Source of the DNA: Halobaculum rubrum
Lineage (GTDB): Archaea > Halobacteriota > Halobacteria > Halobacteriales > Haloferacaceae
Direction of reading: 5' to 3'
DNA length: 64,000 bases
Assembly: GCF_019880225.1 (NCBI RefSeq)
Contig: NZ_CP082284.1
Location: 2,046,001 to 2,110,000 of the forward strand
The position numbers were made by a program, and so were the translations under genes. The notes below the pieces were generated by a model. It saw only the letters and a list, made by a program, of their open reading frames with translations, did not search any database and was not told where the DNA came from. The first letter of the stretch is position 1. Every line of letters begins with the position of its first letter. Shown here piece after piece: positions 41,000-50,363 of this stretch.

Positions 41000-41866
41000 C
41001 TACCCGAACGAACCCAAACTCGACTGGAGATCGCGCTCGCTGTCGCCCTCGCCGACCTCGTACCCGACGAGGTCGCGCACGTCGACGGCGTACGTCGTTC
41101 CGCCGTTCTCCAGCACGAGGATCCGGCCTTTGGTGCCGACGACGGTGCCCGTGGCGAGCGTCTCCGTCACGGGCCGCTCGGCGAGGTCGAGGCCGTAGTC
41201 GAACGCGAACCGGGACTCGTAGTCGACGCCGTCGAGCAGCGCCGCCCACGCGTCGTCGTCGACGGCCGCTCCGAGGCCGGCGATCTTCGTCGGCACGCGG
41301 ACGCGGTCGGGGAGGCCGTCGGCGTCGACGGCGGAGTCGACCCGCCTGTCGTCGGCAGCGTCGCCGACGGTGTCGCCTCCGAGCGCCCGTTCGAGCCCGT
41401 GAGCGGCGATCCCGGCCTCGATCTCGCGGGCGATCCGGCCGTTATCGACGGTTCGCAGGTGGACCGCCCGGTCGGCGCCCTGCTCGCGCAGGCGGGTGTC
41501 GAGTCGCCACTCCCTCGTCACGCCCACCTTGAACGTGTCGGGGGCGAACGCGGCGACGTAGATCGCGTGGTCGTCGAAACAGTCCAGCTCGTCTTTGAGA
41601 CACGTCCCGGTACACCGCGCGCACACCCACGTCGACCGGTGGTCATCGCAGTACGGCGCCGCCTCGTTCCCGCAGGCGACGTGTCCGCCGTCGTGGATCG
41701 TCCCCGCACAGTGTCGCTCGCCGAGGCGCCACGACAGCTCCGTTCCGGGGTCGAGCGCGATCCGGTCGACCTCGCCGGTCGCGGTTCCGGGCGGGGCCTC
41801 CGGGTCCGGGGCGCCGTCGCTGACGAACAGCGCGCCCGGCGGCGTCTCGTAGCCCACGACCTGCAC
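41000..41866 (-). CDS. DUF2797 family protein
   Basis: The protein has 288 residues. Cys pairs for two or three zinc sites are seen (ERHCAGTIH, ACGNEAAPYCDDH, CARCTGTCLKDELDC) and the family core IYVAAFAPDTFKVGVTREWR, then LREQGADRAVHL, as in archaeal DUF2797, with a small beta-rich C-terminal segment (VGTKGRILVLENGGTTYAVD). GTG 41866 is chosen because CTTTAGCC lies about 27-33 bases upstream (leaderless); an earlier GTG at 41914 is possible. The GIY-YIG-like core suggests nucleic-acid handling, but function is unknown. Confidence 0.82.
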   Translation of the reverse strand: MQVVGYETPPGALFVSDGAPDPEAPPGTATGEVDRIALDPGTELSWRLGERHCAGTIHDGGHVACGNEAAPYCDDHRSTWVCARCTGTCLKDELDCFDDHAIYVAAFAPDTFKVGVTREWRLDTRLREQGADRAVHLRTVDNGRIAREIEAGIAAHGLERALGGDTVGDAADDRRVDSAVDADGLPDRVRVPTKIAGLGAAVDDDAWAALLDGVDYESRFAFDYGLDLAERPVTETLATGTVVGTKGRILVLENGGTTYAVDVRDLVGYEVGEGDSERDLQSSLGSFG

Positions 41867-42015
41867 GGGAGCGACTAGTTCCTGAGCGGCTAAAGCGGTG
41901 TCCTCTTCGACCACGGCCGGGTCGGTGTGTGGACACCGAGCGAGGGGTGGCCCGCTCGACCCGGCACGACGGTTCGTCGGTCCGTCCGTCCATCGAACCG
42001 TCGACAGCTCGCCGA

Positions 42016-42951
42016 TCAGGTCAGTTCCGCCAGTAGATCCCGCGTCGCGGCGCGGACGGCGTCGTCGCTGGAGGCGGGCGGCTCCCAGCCGAGCGCTGCG
42101 AGCTTCTCGACGGAGAGGCGCATCTTGGGCACGTCGCCGGTCCACCCGCGGTCGCCGCCGGTGTAGCTGTATTCGGGATCGAGCCCCATCTCCCCGGCGA
42201 CGATGTCGGCGATGCGGTTCACCGAGGTGGTCGTCCGCGAGCCGAGGTTGTACGTGTTGAGGTCGCGCTCGCCGTGTTCGACGACGTGGCACATCGCGTC
42301 GACGCAGTCGGTGACGTGGAGGTACGATTTCTCCTGGCGGCCGTCGCCGAGGATCTCCAGTTCGTCGGGGTCGGCCTGCAGCTTCTGGATGAAGTCGGGG
42401 ACGACGTTGCCGCGCTGGTACGGGCCGACGATGTTGGCGAAGCGGTACACCCACGCGGTGAACCCGTAGCTCTTCGCGTACGTCGAGATGAGCGCCTCGT
42501 CGGCCAGCTTCGACGAGCCGTAGATGCTGATCGGCTCCAGCGGGGCGTAGTCCTCCGGGGTGGGGCGGGGCGCCTCGCCGTAGACGGTCGAGGAGGAGGT
42601 GAACGCGAGGTTCGGGACCCCGGCGTCCTCCATCGCCTCCAGAACGTTGTACGTCATCTCGGTGTTCTCCTCGAACAGCCGACGGTCGTCGTCGAAGTTC
42701 GTGTCCGTGTACGCCGCCAGGTGGAACACGACGTCGAGGTCGGCCGTCACCGCCTCGCGCGTCTCGGCCTCGTCGGTCAGGTCGGCCTCGATCACGTCGA
42801 CGCCGTCGGGAATCCGATCGCGATCGCCCTTCGAGAAGTCGTCGGCGACGCGGACGTCCGCGTCGTACTCGGACTGGAGGTGTCCCGCGAGGTGCGAGCC
42901 GATCAGGCCGCCGCCGCCGGTGACGAGCGCGGCGGTTCCGGTCAGGTCCAT
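42016..42951 (-). CDS. NAD-dependent epimerase/dehydratase (UDP-sugar epimerase-like)
   Basis: The protein has 311 residues of the extended SDR family. The Rossmann motif is TGGGGLIGSH, catalytic YGSSK follows a Ser/Thr-rich SSSTVYGEA, and the NIVGPYQRGNVVPDFIQKL region is typical of UDP-glucose 4-epimerase-like enzymes. It probably acts in synthesis of sugars for S-layer or archaellin glycosylation, but the substrate cannot be read and no glycosyltransferases are adjacent. Confidence 0.92.
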   Translation of the reverse strand: MDLTGTAALVTGGGGLIGSHLAGHLQSEYDADVRVADDFSKGDRDRIPDGVDVIEADLTDEAETREAVTADLDVVFHLAAYTDTNFDDDRRLFEENTEMTYNVLEAMEDAGVPNLAFTSSSTVYGEAPRPTPEDYAPLEPISIYGSSKLADEALISTYAKSYGFTAWVYRFANIVGPYQRGNVVPDFIQKLQADPDELEILGDGRQEKSYLHVTDCVDAMCHVVEHGERDLNTYNLGSRTTTSVNRIADIVAGEMGLDPEYSYTGGDRGWTGDVPKMRLSVEKLAALGWEPPASSDDAVRAATRDLLAELT

Positions 42952-43006
42952 GACGGTTCGCGGGCGAGCGCGCAGAAAAGCTCTTGCGGTCCGGAGTCCC
43001 CCGCGA

Positions 43007-43951
43007 TCAGGCGGACGGTTCGACCTCGTCGGCTGCGAGGTCCGCCAGCGGCTCGTCGATCCCGAGCACCCCGGCGCTGCGTTCCCACAGCCGGCGCTGT
43101 GCACGCGGGTCCTGCGCCTCCGTGGAGGGCTTCTTCTCGCGACAGTCGGCGAAGTAGCGCCCCGTCGCGTCCGCGACGTCGTCGGCGACCGCGAGGTACA
43201 CCGCCGTCGCGGCGCCCTCCGCGGGCGTCGTCGCGAAGGGGAGCCGACCGAGCGCGCCGGCGACCCGCGAGAGCGGCCCGGGGAGGTCACGGAGGAAGCC
43301 CGACCCGGGGATCGCGCCCGGGTGGAAGCTGTTCGAGGTGACCCCACGGTCGTCGGCGCGGAGGCGACGGGCGAGCTCGGCGGCGAACTGCGCGTTCGCC
43401 AGCTTCGAGCGCTGGTAGGCACGCCACGAGGAGAAGTCGTCGACCGATTCCACCGCGTCGAGATCGATCCGGTCGCCGCGGTGTGCCTCCGAGGAGGTGG
43501 TGATCACCCGGGCGTCGTCGGCCAGGTCGTCGAGCAGCTCGGCGGTGAGCTGGTACGGCGCGAGGTGGTTCACGTGGAAGGTGTACTCGACGCCGAGGTC
43601 GGTGAGCCGCGCCTCGCGGAAGTAGCCGCCCGCGTTGTTGCACAGGAGGTCGAGCCCGTCGTCGCGGGCGGCACGCCGCGTCGCGTCCGCGAGCGCGCGC
43701 ACCTCCTTCGGCTCCGCGAAGTCGGCGGCGACGAACTCGGCGGTGCCCTCGTTGACGCCGGCCTCGATCTCGTCGACCACCGCCGACCCGGCCTCCTCGT
43801 CGCGGCCGTGGACGATCACGTGCGCCCCGAGCCGTCCCAACGAGAGCGCTGCCTCCCTGCCGATCCCGCTCGTCGAGCCGGTCACCAGCGCCGTCTTCCC
43901 GACCAGCCGTTCGTCGCCGACGCCGGCGATGTCCTCGGGGTAGGTACGCAT
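43007..43951 (-). CDS. Short-chain dehydrogenase/reductase
   Basis: The protein has 314 residues, a retinol-dehydrogenase-like SDR. Visible: cofactor motif TGSTSGIGR, NNAG, Ser in TTSSEAHRG and the active-site YQRSK. Starts at ATG 43951 and lies in the same orientation as the epimerase, 55 bases upstream of it. The SDR class is certain; the substrate is not. The upstream region holds the 67-base tandem repeat. Confidence 0.92.
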   Translation of the reverse strand: MRTYPEDIAGVGDERLVGKTALVTGSTSGIGREAALSLGRLGAHVIVHGRDEEAGSAVVDEIEAGVNEGTAEFVAADFAEPKEVRALADATRRAARDDGLDLLCNNAGGYFREARLTDLGVEYTFHVNHLAPYQLTAELLDDLADDARVITTSSEAHRGDRIDLDAVESVDDFSSWRAYQRSKLANAQFAAELARRLRADDRGVTSNSFHPGAIPGSGFLRDLPGPLSRVAGALGRLPFATTPAEGAATAVYLAVADDVADATGRYFADCREKKPSTEAQDPRAQRRLWERSAGVLGIDEPLADLAADEVEPSA

Positions 43952-44020
43952 GTGCGTCCGAAGGGGCTCGGGTCGGAAAGCGCCGTCGGCGGTGTCAGTG
44001 TCCGAGGTCCCGGTACGATC

Positions 44021-44154
44021 GCCCTCACGGATCCCTCTGCGGCTCGCCCACGAGCTCGCCGCACCTGTTCGAGGGCTCGCTGCGCTCGCCCTCACGGACC
44101 CCTCTGCGGCTCGCCTACAAGCTCGCCGCACCTGTTCGAGGGCTCGCTGCGCTC
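44021..44154. repeat. Two tandem copies of a 67-base unit
   Basis: A 67-base unit starting GCCCTCACGGA occurs at 44021-44087 and again at 44088-44154 with only about three differences, then begins once more (GCCCTC). It contains CTCGCTGCGCTCGCC, a motif frequent in haloarchaeal intergenic DNA. It lies between the divergent SDR and aTrm56 genes and appears to be a recent local duplication. Confidence 0.85.
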
Positions 44155-44177
44155 GCCCTCGCATGGGAAGCGAACCG

Positions 44178-44185
44178 CCCTTACG
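44178..44185 (+). promoter_or_regulatory. TATA element of the aTrm56 gene
   Basis: CCCTTACG lies 22-29 bases before ATG 44207. Confidence 0.4.
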
Positions 44186-44206
44186 CGGGCGTGTCGTCCA
44201 CCGCGT

Positions 44207-44767
44207 ATGAACGACGACGTTGTCGTCCTCCGCTACGGGCATCGCCCCGGACGGGACGACCGGATGACGACCCACGTGGGACTCACGGCGCGTGCCCTCG
44301 GCGCCGATCGCGTGATCCTTCCGGACAACGCCGGACAGTCCGCCGAGACGATCCGCGACATCACCGACCGCTTCGGCGGCCCCTTCGCCGTCGAGTTGCG
44401 CGACGACCAGCGCGCGTTCACGCGCAACTGGGGGGGAACGGTCGCCCACCTCACGATGTACGGGGAACGCGTACAGGACGTCGAAGCCGATATCCGCGCC
44501 GACTCCGTCGGCGACGGGACACGCCTTCTCGTCGTCGTCGGCGGCGAGAAGGTCCCGTTCGACTTCTACGAGGAAGCCGACTACAACGTCGGCGTGACGA
44601 ACCAGCCCCACTCGGAAGTCGCCGGCCTCGCGGTCTTCCTCGATCGCTTGTTCGATGGCGAGGAACTGGAGCGTGACTGGGAGGGCGCCGACCGCGTCGT
44701 GGTCCCACAGGAGACTGGCAAGCGCGTGGTCGACCCCGAGGACGCCGGCGCAGGGGACGCGGAGTAG
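44207..44767 (+). CDS. trm56: tRNA (cytidine(56)-2'-O)-methyltransferase
   Basis: The protein has 186 residues of the SPOUT family. VVVLRYGHRPGRDDRMTTHV at the start, ALGADRVILPD, LTMYGERV and the knot region LLVVVGGEKVPFDFYEEADY with NVGVTNQPHSEVAGLAVFLD are diagnostic of aTrm56. It 2'-O-methylates C56 in the T loop of archaeal tRNAs. Leaderless ATG 44207. Confidence 0.95.
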   Translation: MNDDVVVLRYGHRPGRDDRMTTHVGLTARALGADRVILPDNAGQSAETIRDITDRFGGPFAVELRDDQRAFTRNWGGTVAHLTMYGERVQDVEADIRADSVGDGTRLLVVVGGEKVPFDFYEEADYNVGVTNQPHSEVAGLAVFLDRLFDGEELERDWEGADRVVVPQETGKRVVDPEDAGAGDAE

Positions 44768-44849
44768 CTGCCGAGCGGAGCGGACGCCGGCCGAGGTCGG
44801 TTCGATCGCCACTCCACAGAATCGACACTGTCGCCGGGACGTCCGGGGC

Positions 44850-45176
44850 TCAGTGGTCGTCCTCGCGCCACTTCTGGCCGCACTCCGTGCAGGTGAAAAA
44901 GCGCGTCTCGGACTCGTCGGCCGCACGGATCTGCTTCAGCTCGTAGCGCACCGTCCGCACCTCGTCGCACTCGGGACACTTCTGTTCGACCGTCGGCCCG
45001 ACCTCCGCTTGGTCCATCTCGGAGACGTCGACCACGGTGGACCCCTCCTGCCCCTGGGTCGTCGTCATCCCCGCCTCGGCCGCTTCGTCGCGAAGCTCCT
45101 CGTGGCCGCACGACCCGCACACCCACGTGTCGCCGTCGGCTTTCATCATCGATCCGCACTCGTCGCAGAATTGCAT
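44850..45176 (-). CDS. tfs: Transcription factor S
   Basis: The protein has 108 residues with two zinc ribbons: C4-x2-C7 ... CGSC at the N-terminus and CPEC ... CTEC at the C-terminus, separated by an acidic linker. The C-terminal ribbon has the catalytic acid pair in RAADESETRFFTC, which reaches into RNA polymerase to activate transcript cleavage in backtracked complexes (TFIIS/Rpb9-like). A TATA element precedes ATG 45176 at leaderless distance. Confidence 0.95.
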   Translation of the reverse strand: MQFCDECGSMMKADGDTWVCGSCGHEELRDEAAEAGMTTTQGQEGSTVVDVSEMDQAEVGPTVEQKCPECDEVRTVRYELKQIRAADESETRFFTCTECGQKWREDDH

Positions 45177-45199
45177 GTTTCGTCGGTGTGCCGTCTTCG

Positions 45200-45207
45200 T
45201 ACTTAAG
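45200..45207 (-). promoter_or_regulatory. TATA element of tfs
   Basis: CTTAAGTA on the minus strand lies 24-31 bases before ATG 45176. Confidence 0.55.
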
Positions 45208-45261
45208 ATCCGGGTTCTCAGCGGGACTGCGTCGGACGCGACGACGGTCGCCGGCGACGCC

Positions 45262-45516
45262 TCAGCCGTCCCCTTCGGACTGTCCGGGCTCGCCGACGGC
45301 CTCCACCGGGAGGACGTTGTTGAGGTCGGCGTACAGGTCGTCGGGCGAATCGAACGTCTCGCCGGGGCACTCGGCGACGTACTCGCCGAGGTTCCCGTCG
45401 CCGTCGGAGAACCGGAGCGTCACGTCCGAGAACCGCGCCGCCGCGTGATCGCGGGCGACGGGGTAGGTCAACTCCTCGAACAACGACTCCACCCGCGACA
45501 GCCTGACGGTGGTCAT
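45262..45516 (-). CDS. DUF5789 family protein
   Basis: The protein has 84 residues matching the haloarchaeal DUF5789 pattern: VRLSRVESLFEELTYPVARD, then FSDVTLRFSDGDGNLGEYVA, and the near-invariant end LPVEAVGEPGQSEGDG. ATG 45516 is chosen since an earlier in-frame ATG adds residues the family lacks. Function unknown. Confidence 0.85.
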   Translation of the reverse strand: MTTVRLSRVESLFEELTYPVARDHAAARFSDVTLRFSDGDGNLGEYVAECPGETFDSPDDLYADLNNVLPVEAVGEPGQSEGDG

Positions 45517-45680
45517 GTGCGCCGATGCTACGTCGCCGAAGGATATCACTGTAGTGTCGGATTCCGGTCGTTCGGTGTTCGATCGGACACTCGCCCGCGG
45601 TGCGATCGACGAGCCGCCCCCCAGGACGCGGTTACGCTGGGCAGTTTAGCGGACGGGACCCGTCGCTACGTACGGACCGG

Positions 45681-46697
45681 CTACTCCGTACTGAACTCGA
45701 CACCGGTGATCTCGAATCGTGCGCCGCCGTCCGGCTGTTCCGTGACCTGTATGCTCCAATGATGGCCGGTGACGATCTGTTGGACGATACTCAGCCCGAA
45801 TCCGGTCCCTCTGTCGGTAGTGGTATATCCCGTCTCGAAGACACGTTCGCGCTTGTCTTGCGGGATCCCTGGACCGTCGTCCGCAACATAGAACCCGTCG
45901 GAAACAGTATCGATAGTCACGTGCGCATCCGATCCCGCGTGTTCGACCGCGTTTCGAAAGAGGTTCTCGAACAGTTGCTGTAGACGCGTCTCATCGGCCA
46001 CGACCCGTGGATCTCCGTCGGGCGCGTGTAAAACCGCTTCCGGGGTATCCACGTTACGCCACGCCTCTTCGGCGACGGCCGGTATCGAAACCGGCGCCGT
46101 CTCGCCCACCTCGCTGTCGCTCTGGGCGAGTTCCAACAGTTCGGTGATCAGTACATCCATCCGATCGAGCGCGTTGTCGACAAGCCGCAGCTCGTCCCGA
46201 CTGATGTCCTCCCGGAGAACGTCGAGATAGCCCTGAGCGACGTTCAACGGGTTCCGAAGGTCGTGGGAGACCACGCTGGCGAAACTTTCGAGCCGTTCGT
46301 TCTGACGCATGATCTCCCGTTCCCTGGCTCTCCGTTCGGAGATCTCTTTGATCGTTCCGAAGTGATAGGGTGTACCATCGATCGAGCGCTGCGTTGTGAC
46401 CGTCGCGACGGGTATCTCCCGATCGTTATACTTGTGTACTGTTTCGGCCGTCCGTGTCTCGTCGTCATCGAACGAGTCCCAGTACGAATCGAACCTGCTG
46501 GCTTCGATCTCCGGAGTGATCTCCCACAGGGTTTTTCCAACCAACTCCTCCGGAGGGACATCGAACAGATCAGCGTACGACTGATTAACGTAGATGTATC
46601 GTCCATCCCGTCCGTAGATCCCGACGCCGACGCCGACCGATTCGACCATTTCGGCGAGAAACTCGGGCGAGAGATCCACCGGAGAACCGGAGTCCAT
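45681..46697 (-). CDS. PAS-domain sensor histidine kinase
   Basis: The protein has 338 residues and no membrane segment. A PAS domain (about residues 15-125, VGVGIYGRDGRYIYVNQSYA) is followed by HisKA with the phospho-histidine in VVSHDLRNPLNVAQGYLDVL and a complete ATPase: N box FRNAVEHAG, G1 DDGPGIP and G2 GTGFGLSIV. ATG 46697 is favoured by a TTTTTAAC about 30 bases upstream. It should sense a cytoplasmic ligand or redox state; no response regulator is adjacent. It is the only kinase of this three-gene run that is intact. Confidence 0.92.
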   Translation of the reverse strand: MDSGSPVDLSPEFLAEMVESVGVGVGIYGRDGRYIYVNQSYADLFDVPPEELVGKTLWEITPEIEASRFDSYWDSFDDDETRTAETVHKYNDREIPVATVTTQRSIDGTPYHFGTIKEISERRAREREIMRQNERLESFASVVSHDLRNPLNVAQGYLDVLREDISRDELRLVDNALDRMDVLITELLELAQSDSEVGETAPVSIPAVAEEAWRNVDTPEAVLHAPDGDPRVVADETRLQQLFENLFRNAVEHAGSDAHVTIDTVSDGFYVADDGPGIPQDKRERVFETGYTTTDRGTGFGLSIVQQIVTGHHWSIQVTEQPDGGARFEITGVEFSTE

Positions 46698-46995
46698 GTG
46701 CTGTGGACTACGTGATCCAATAGTTAAAAACACCACCAGTGATCGTCCACGACTGTCGGGCGACTCCAGTATTCAACGCCACGGGTGAACTCGACGCCGT
46801 GTTTTCCGATCCCCTCTTGGGAAGACGTACTGAACCGGCGACGGCCCGGAACGACCTGCGACGTTCTGGTCCCGTCGAGGGCTCCGTTGACACCCCTGCT
46901 ACTGAGCGGAGAAGAGACGCATGCGTTCCACTACAGTCGGGCGAGGACCAAATGACACGCATAACTGATCCGCTACCGACACGGCGGAGAGACGA

Positions 46996-48684
46996 TCAGG
47001 TCGTGATGACGATCCGAACGCCGCGTTGATACTCGGGATCGACTGTGATGTCCCATCCCTGGGCATCGACGAGCGTCCGAGCGACCGGAAGCAACATTCC
47101 CGTTTTCGCGTCCGGCACCGCTTGCCCATAGGTGAACGCGGCTTCGACCTGCTCACTCGAGATGGGGGTTCCGTCGTCGGTTATACTGAGCACGCTGTCC
47201 CGCTGACTCACTTCGATCCGCGTCGCTCCGTTCGCTATCGCGAAATCGAACAGCTTCTCGAACAGGCGCTGCAATCGGTTCGTGTCGGCTTCGATCGTGT
47301 CCGCGTCGATACATAGCTCGCACGTGTCCCCCGCTACAGAGGCGAACGCGTGGGTCGCGATCCGCTCGATGTCGGCGCTGTCTTGCGGGTCGACTGACCG
47401 GCCGAGCTGTGCCAACATCGCTAGATCGGACACGAGGGTTCCCATCCGTTCCGTCATTCGGCCGGCCGTCTCGAGGCTCTCTACCGCGGATCCGGTCTCG
47501 CTCGTGGAGAGTCCGGACTGCGCAAGATCGATGTGCCCCTGCATGACATTGAGCGTGTTTCTGAGCTCGTGGGTGATCGCTTCCGCCAGGTCGTCCAACT
47601 GTGACTCGTGGCGTTCGATCTCGTCACGCTGCTGGATGAACTTCGAGATATCGGTGAACACTAACGCCTGTCCGAGAACCGTCTGGCCAGCGGTGAGTTG
47701 CGGTGCTGAAAGCAAGTAGTGCCGTGTGCCACCGGCGACTGTTGTCGTTATCCGCTTCGGAGTCTCGACCGGGAGATAGTCGGCGACCTGCGGTGAAACC
47801 GTGGGTAGTCCCTTCCCAGTGGAACCGGCGAGTTCGGGAAACAGGCGGGTCGCAGGAGCGTTCACATCGCGGATGATATCGTCCCTGTCAAGCAGAAGGA
47901 CGGCTTGATCGAGCTCGTCGATCAGCTGCTCGCGCCCGAACGCGCGAACGCGGATGAACGTGCCGTCGGCGACGTATAACACGCCGAGTGCGAACAGCCC
48001 CACGCCGACCGGCTCGTAGTTGAGTGTGAGGATCACGTCTCGGCCGAGAAAGCCGATCAGATCGAGGACGACTGGAAGCCCTGCGATCCCGACCAGAAAT
48101 GCCAACCGGCTGGTCGCGTACTCGGAGTTCCTGAACAGGTCGAACAGCAGATAGAACCCGACCGCGGCGAGAGCGTACGCCAGCACAGTCACGACCCAGT
48201 GCATCGCCCCGAACTGGATACGGAGATGCGGAAACGGGCTCGTCGCGTAGGCCGTTGTGAAATAGAGGCCATGAATCGGGCTCGTGATCTTGATACTGAC
48301 GATCGCTCCGAACACCGCGAGACCTGCTATCCGGAAGAGCCGCCGACGGTGGTACGATCTGCCGGCGTACGCCGAACAGAAGTACAGCCACGCTCCGACG
48401 GTAGCCAATCCGACGATGAGCCCGAGAATATAGAACACGATCTTGTTTTCAGGTGCGGGAGCAACGAGGCGACCGGCTTGGAAGGTCGCCCACAAGCCAC
48501 TGAACGCGAGTAAGGCGGTGAGCCCCCATCGGGTTTGACCTCCTCCACGCCGTGAACGACGTGGAATCCCACCACAGGATTCAGGCGGTCGTCGCCCTTC
48601 GGTTCCAACCCGCACTCGGAGGGAACCAGCGACACACTGGGGGAACTCTCGTTTGTTTCCCTCGGAGGGCTGTGGCGCGGTCAA
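46996..48684 (-). pseudogene. 7TM sensor histidine kinase, 5'-truncated and degenerate
   Basis: The kinase-like part covers about 46996-48537: six membrane helices (TALLAFSGLWATFQAGRLVA onward) of a seven-helix receptor, a PAS domain, and HisKA with ITHELRNTLNVMQGHIDLA. The first helix of the 7TM domain is missing: the frame upstream reads through an IS-like hairpin remnant and has no good start at the junction. The ATPase is eroded: the N-box region reads KLFDFAIANGATRI, without the usual Asn, G1 reads DDGTPIS and the G2 glycines are gone. Most likely a decaying gene, although the frame is still open. Confidence 0.7.
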
Positions 48685-48871
48685 GCACGCCCCATCGGAA
48701 TCCGTGTCATTGCCGTGTGAACCACCGCTGGTTCACCTCTCCTTGTGGTTCGGGGACGGCATCTCACCGATTCCGTAGCAGTCTCAGTATGATGCGCCAC
48801 CAACATAACTTTCCCGACGAACGAGTCGAGTGTCCGCTCGACCCCCGCCTGAAGACGGGAGTATGCGCTCG
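48541..48871 (-). mobile_element. IS200/IS605-like remnant between two broken kinase genes
   Basis: On the minus strand a hairpin CCACGTCG-TTCA-CGGCGTGG (48564-48545) followed by AGGAGGTCAA closely resembles the right-end hairpin of haloarchaeal TnpB (IS200/IS605-type) elements. At the other edge CCCGTCTTCAGGCGGGG (about 48858-48842) is a second such hairpin. Between them, about 300 bases hold fragments of coding character but no full tnpA or tnpB. The remnant's edges coincide with the truncated ends of both neighbouring kinase genes. Confidence 0.55.
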
Positions 48872-50113
48872 TCACTCTATCACGGCGGCCTGATCCCGGA
48901 TCGTTTTGATCGACGCCTGCCGTGCTTCCGCGTCCAGTTCCTCCGTTTCCAACAGTTCCGCGTGCCCGTCGATCACGTTCAGGGCGTTCCGCAGATTGTG
49001 TCGCAACACCCGATTGAGCACGTCGAGCGTTTGTGTCGTGAGCGTCTGTTCGGTGATGTCCTGTTCGATCGCCACGAACTGCGTTATCGTCCCGTGCTCG
49101 TCCGTGACGGGGACGATCTTCTGTCTGACTTCGAATAGCTCCCCGTGTTTGGTCTGGTTCGTCAGTTCGGCCTCCCAGATCTCGCCGGCCGTGATCCGAT
49201 CCCAGAGTTCCGCATAGAACGCCGCGTCTTGGTGTCCGGATCTGAGGATACGCGGGGTGAGTCCGATCGCCTCGTCGGCCGAATACCCGGTGATCCGTTC
49301 GAACGCGGGGTTGACGTACTCGATCGTTCCGTCGGGGTCGGTGACGAAAATGGCTTTCTCCGACTCCTTCGCCTGTTCCCGAAAGAGCGTGAGATCCTGT
49401 TCGAACCGTTTTTCGGCGGTCACGTCCTGCTGATAGCCGAGGTAGTTGGTGACGGTCCCCGCATCGGATCGGATCGGGACGATCGTGACACGGTTCCAGA
49501 ACATCGTGCCGTCCTTCCGGTAGTTCCGGAGTTCGACGGTGACGGGCTCTTCGGCCTCGATCGCGGCTCGCATCCGTGCGACCGGATCCTCGTGCGTGGC
49601 GTCACCCTGCAGAAACCGGCAGTTCCGACCGAGAATCTCATCGCGGGCGTAGCCGGTCTGTTCACAGAACCCGTCGTTGACGTATATGAGCGGGTTGTCC
49701 CGTTGGGACGGGTCGGAGATCGTGATCCCGATCGGGGCCTCGTCCATCGCTCTGTCATGGAGCAGGTGGCTCGCCGGCGAGTCGGCCACACCCGTCGGAA
49801 GCACCGTACTCCGGACGTGCCGGGAGCCATCCCACTCGATCAGCGAACTCACTACGATGCCACGTTGCGGCTGATCGGTGGCCGTCCGGAACTCGACGGC
49901 AAGCCCGAGCACGGGCGCGTCCTCGTTTTCCACCCGTGCAACCTGCTCACGGAACGAGGAACAGTACTCCGGCACAACGATATCCGCCAGCGAAGCCCCC
50001 CGAAGCTGCTCTCGTGATTCTGCCCCAACGAGTGTACAGAACGTGGGGTCCGCATAGACGATCTCCATGTCGGAGTGAACGAAAAATGAGTCCGGCAGGG
50101 CGGTCGGGTGCAC
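48872..50113 (-). CDS. LOV/PAS sensor kinase lacking its ATPase domain
   Basis: The protein has 413 residues. An N-terminal PAS-like region (1-115) is followed by a LOV domain (about 122-235) with the flavin motif GRNCRFLQG and adduct cysteine C165. A second PAS (about 250-360) and a HisKA helix with H372 in LRHNLRNALNVIDGHAELLE follow. It then stops at residue 413 just where the ATP-binding domain should begin, exactly at the edge of the IS-like remnant. It may still sense blue light and be phosphorylated in trans, but it cannot be a kinase by itself. GTG start at 50113. Confidence 0.82.
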   Translation of the reverse strand: MHPTALPDSFFVHSDMEIVYADPTFCTLVGAESREQLRGASLADIVVPEYCSSFREQVARVENEDAPVLGLAVEFRTATDQPQRGIVVSSLIEWDGSRHVRSTVLPTGVADSPASHLLHDRAMDEAPIGITISDPSQRDNPLIYVNDGFCEQTGYARDEILGRNCRFLQGDATHEDPVARMRAAIEAEEPVTVELRNYRKDGTMFWNRVTIVPIRSDAGTVTNYLGYQQDVTAEKRFEQDLTLFREQAKESEKAIFVTDPDGTIEYVNPAFERITGYSADEAIGLTPRILRSGHQDAAFYAELWDRITAGEIWEAELTNQTKHGELFEVRQKIVPVTDEHGTITQFVAIEQDITEQTLTTQTLDVLNRVLRHNLRNALNVIDGHAELLETEELDAEARQASIKTIRDQAAVIE

Positions 50114-50363
50114 ACTGGGAATCGCTGCTCGACAAAAGAGAAACTTGTGGACAATTGTCGTTCATCGGACAAATCGACATCGTTCGGACCGCTCCCGGCC
50201 GGTCTGTGGCAGTTGTCTTCGGATACGATACCTCCCGAGGAGGCGGTCGTTCCCGTACAGACCACTCAGTGGTCCGTATCCTACGGTGCGACTCCCGGTA
50301 GAGACAGCCTGCCACCTGGATTGGAACCGGACCGCGGAGGAGACTCGCCTCCGCTGCCGCGGC

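Noticed and set aside
46739-47029. 96-codon plus-strand frame between the two kinase genes
   Set aside because: No start signals, no domain, and it runs into the end of the 7TM kinase on the other strand.
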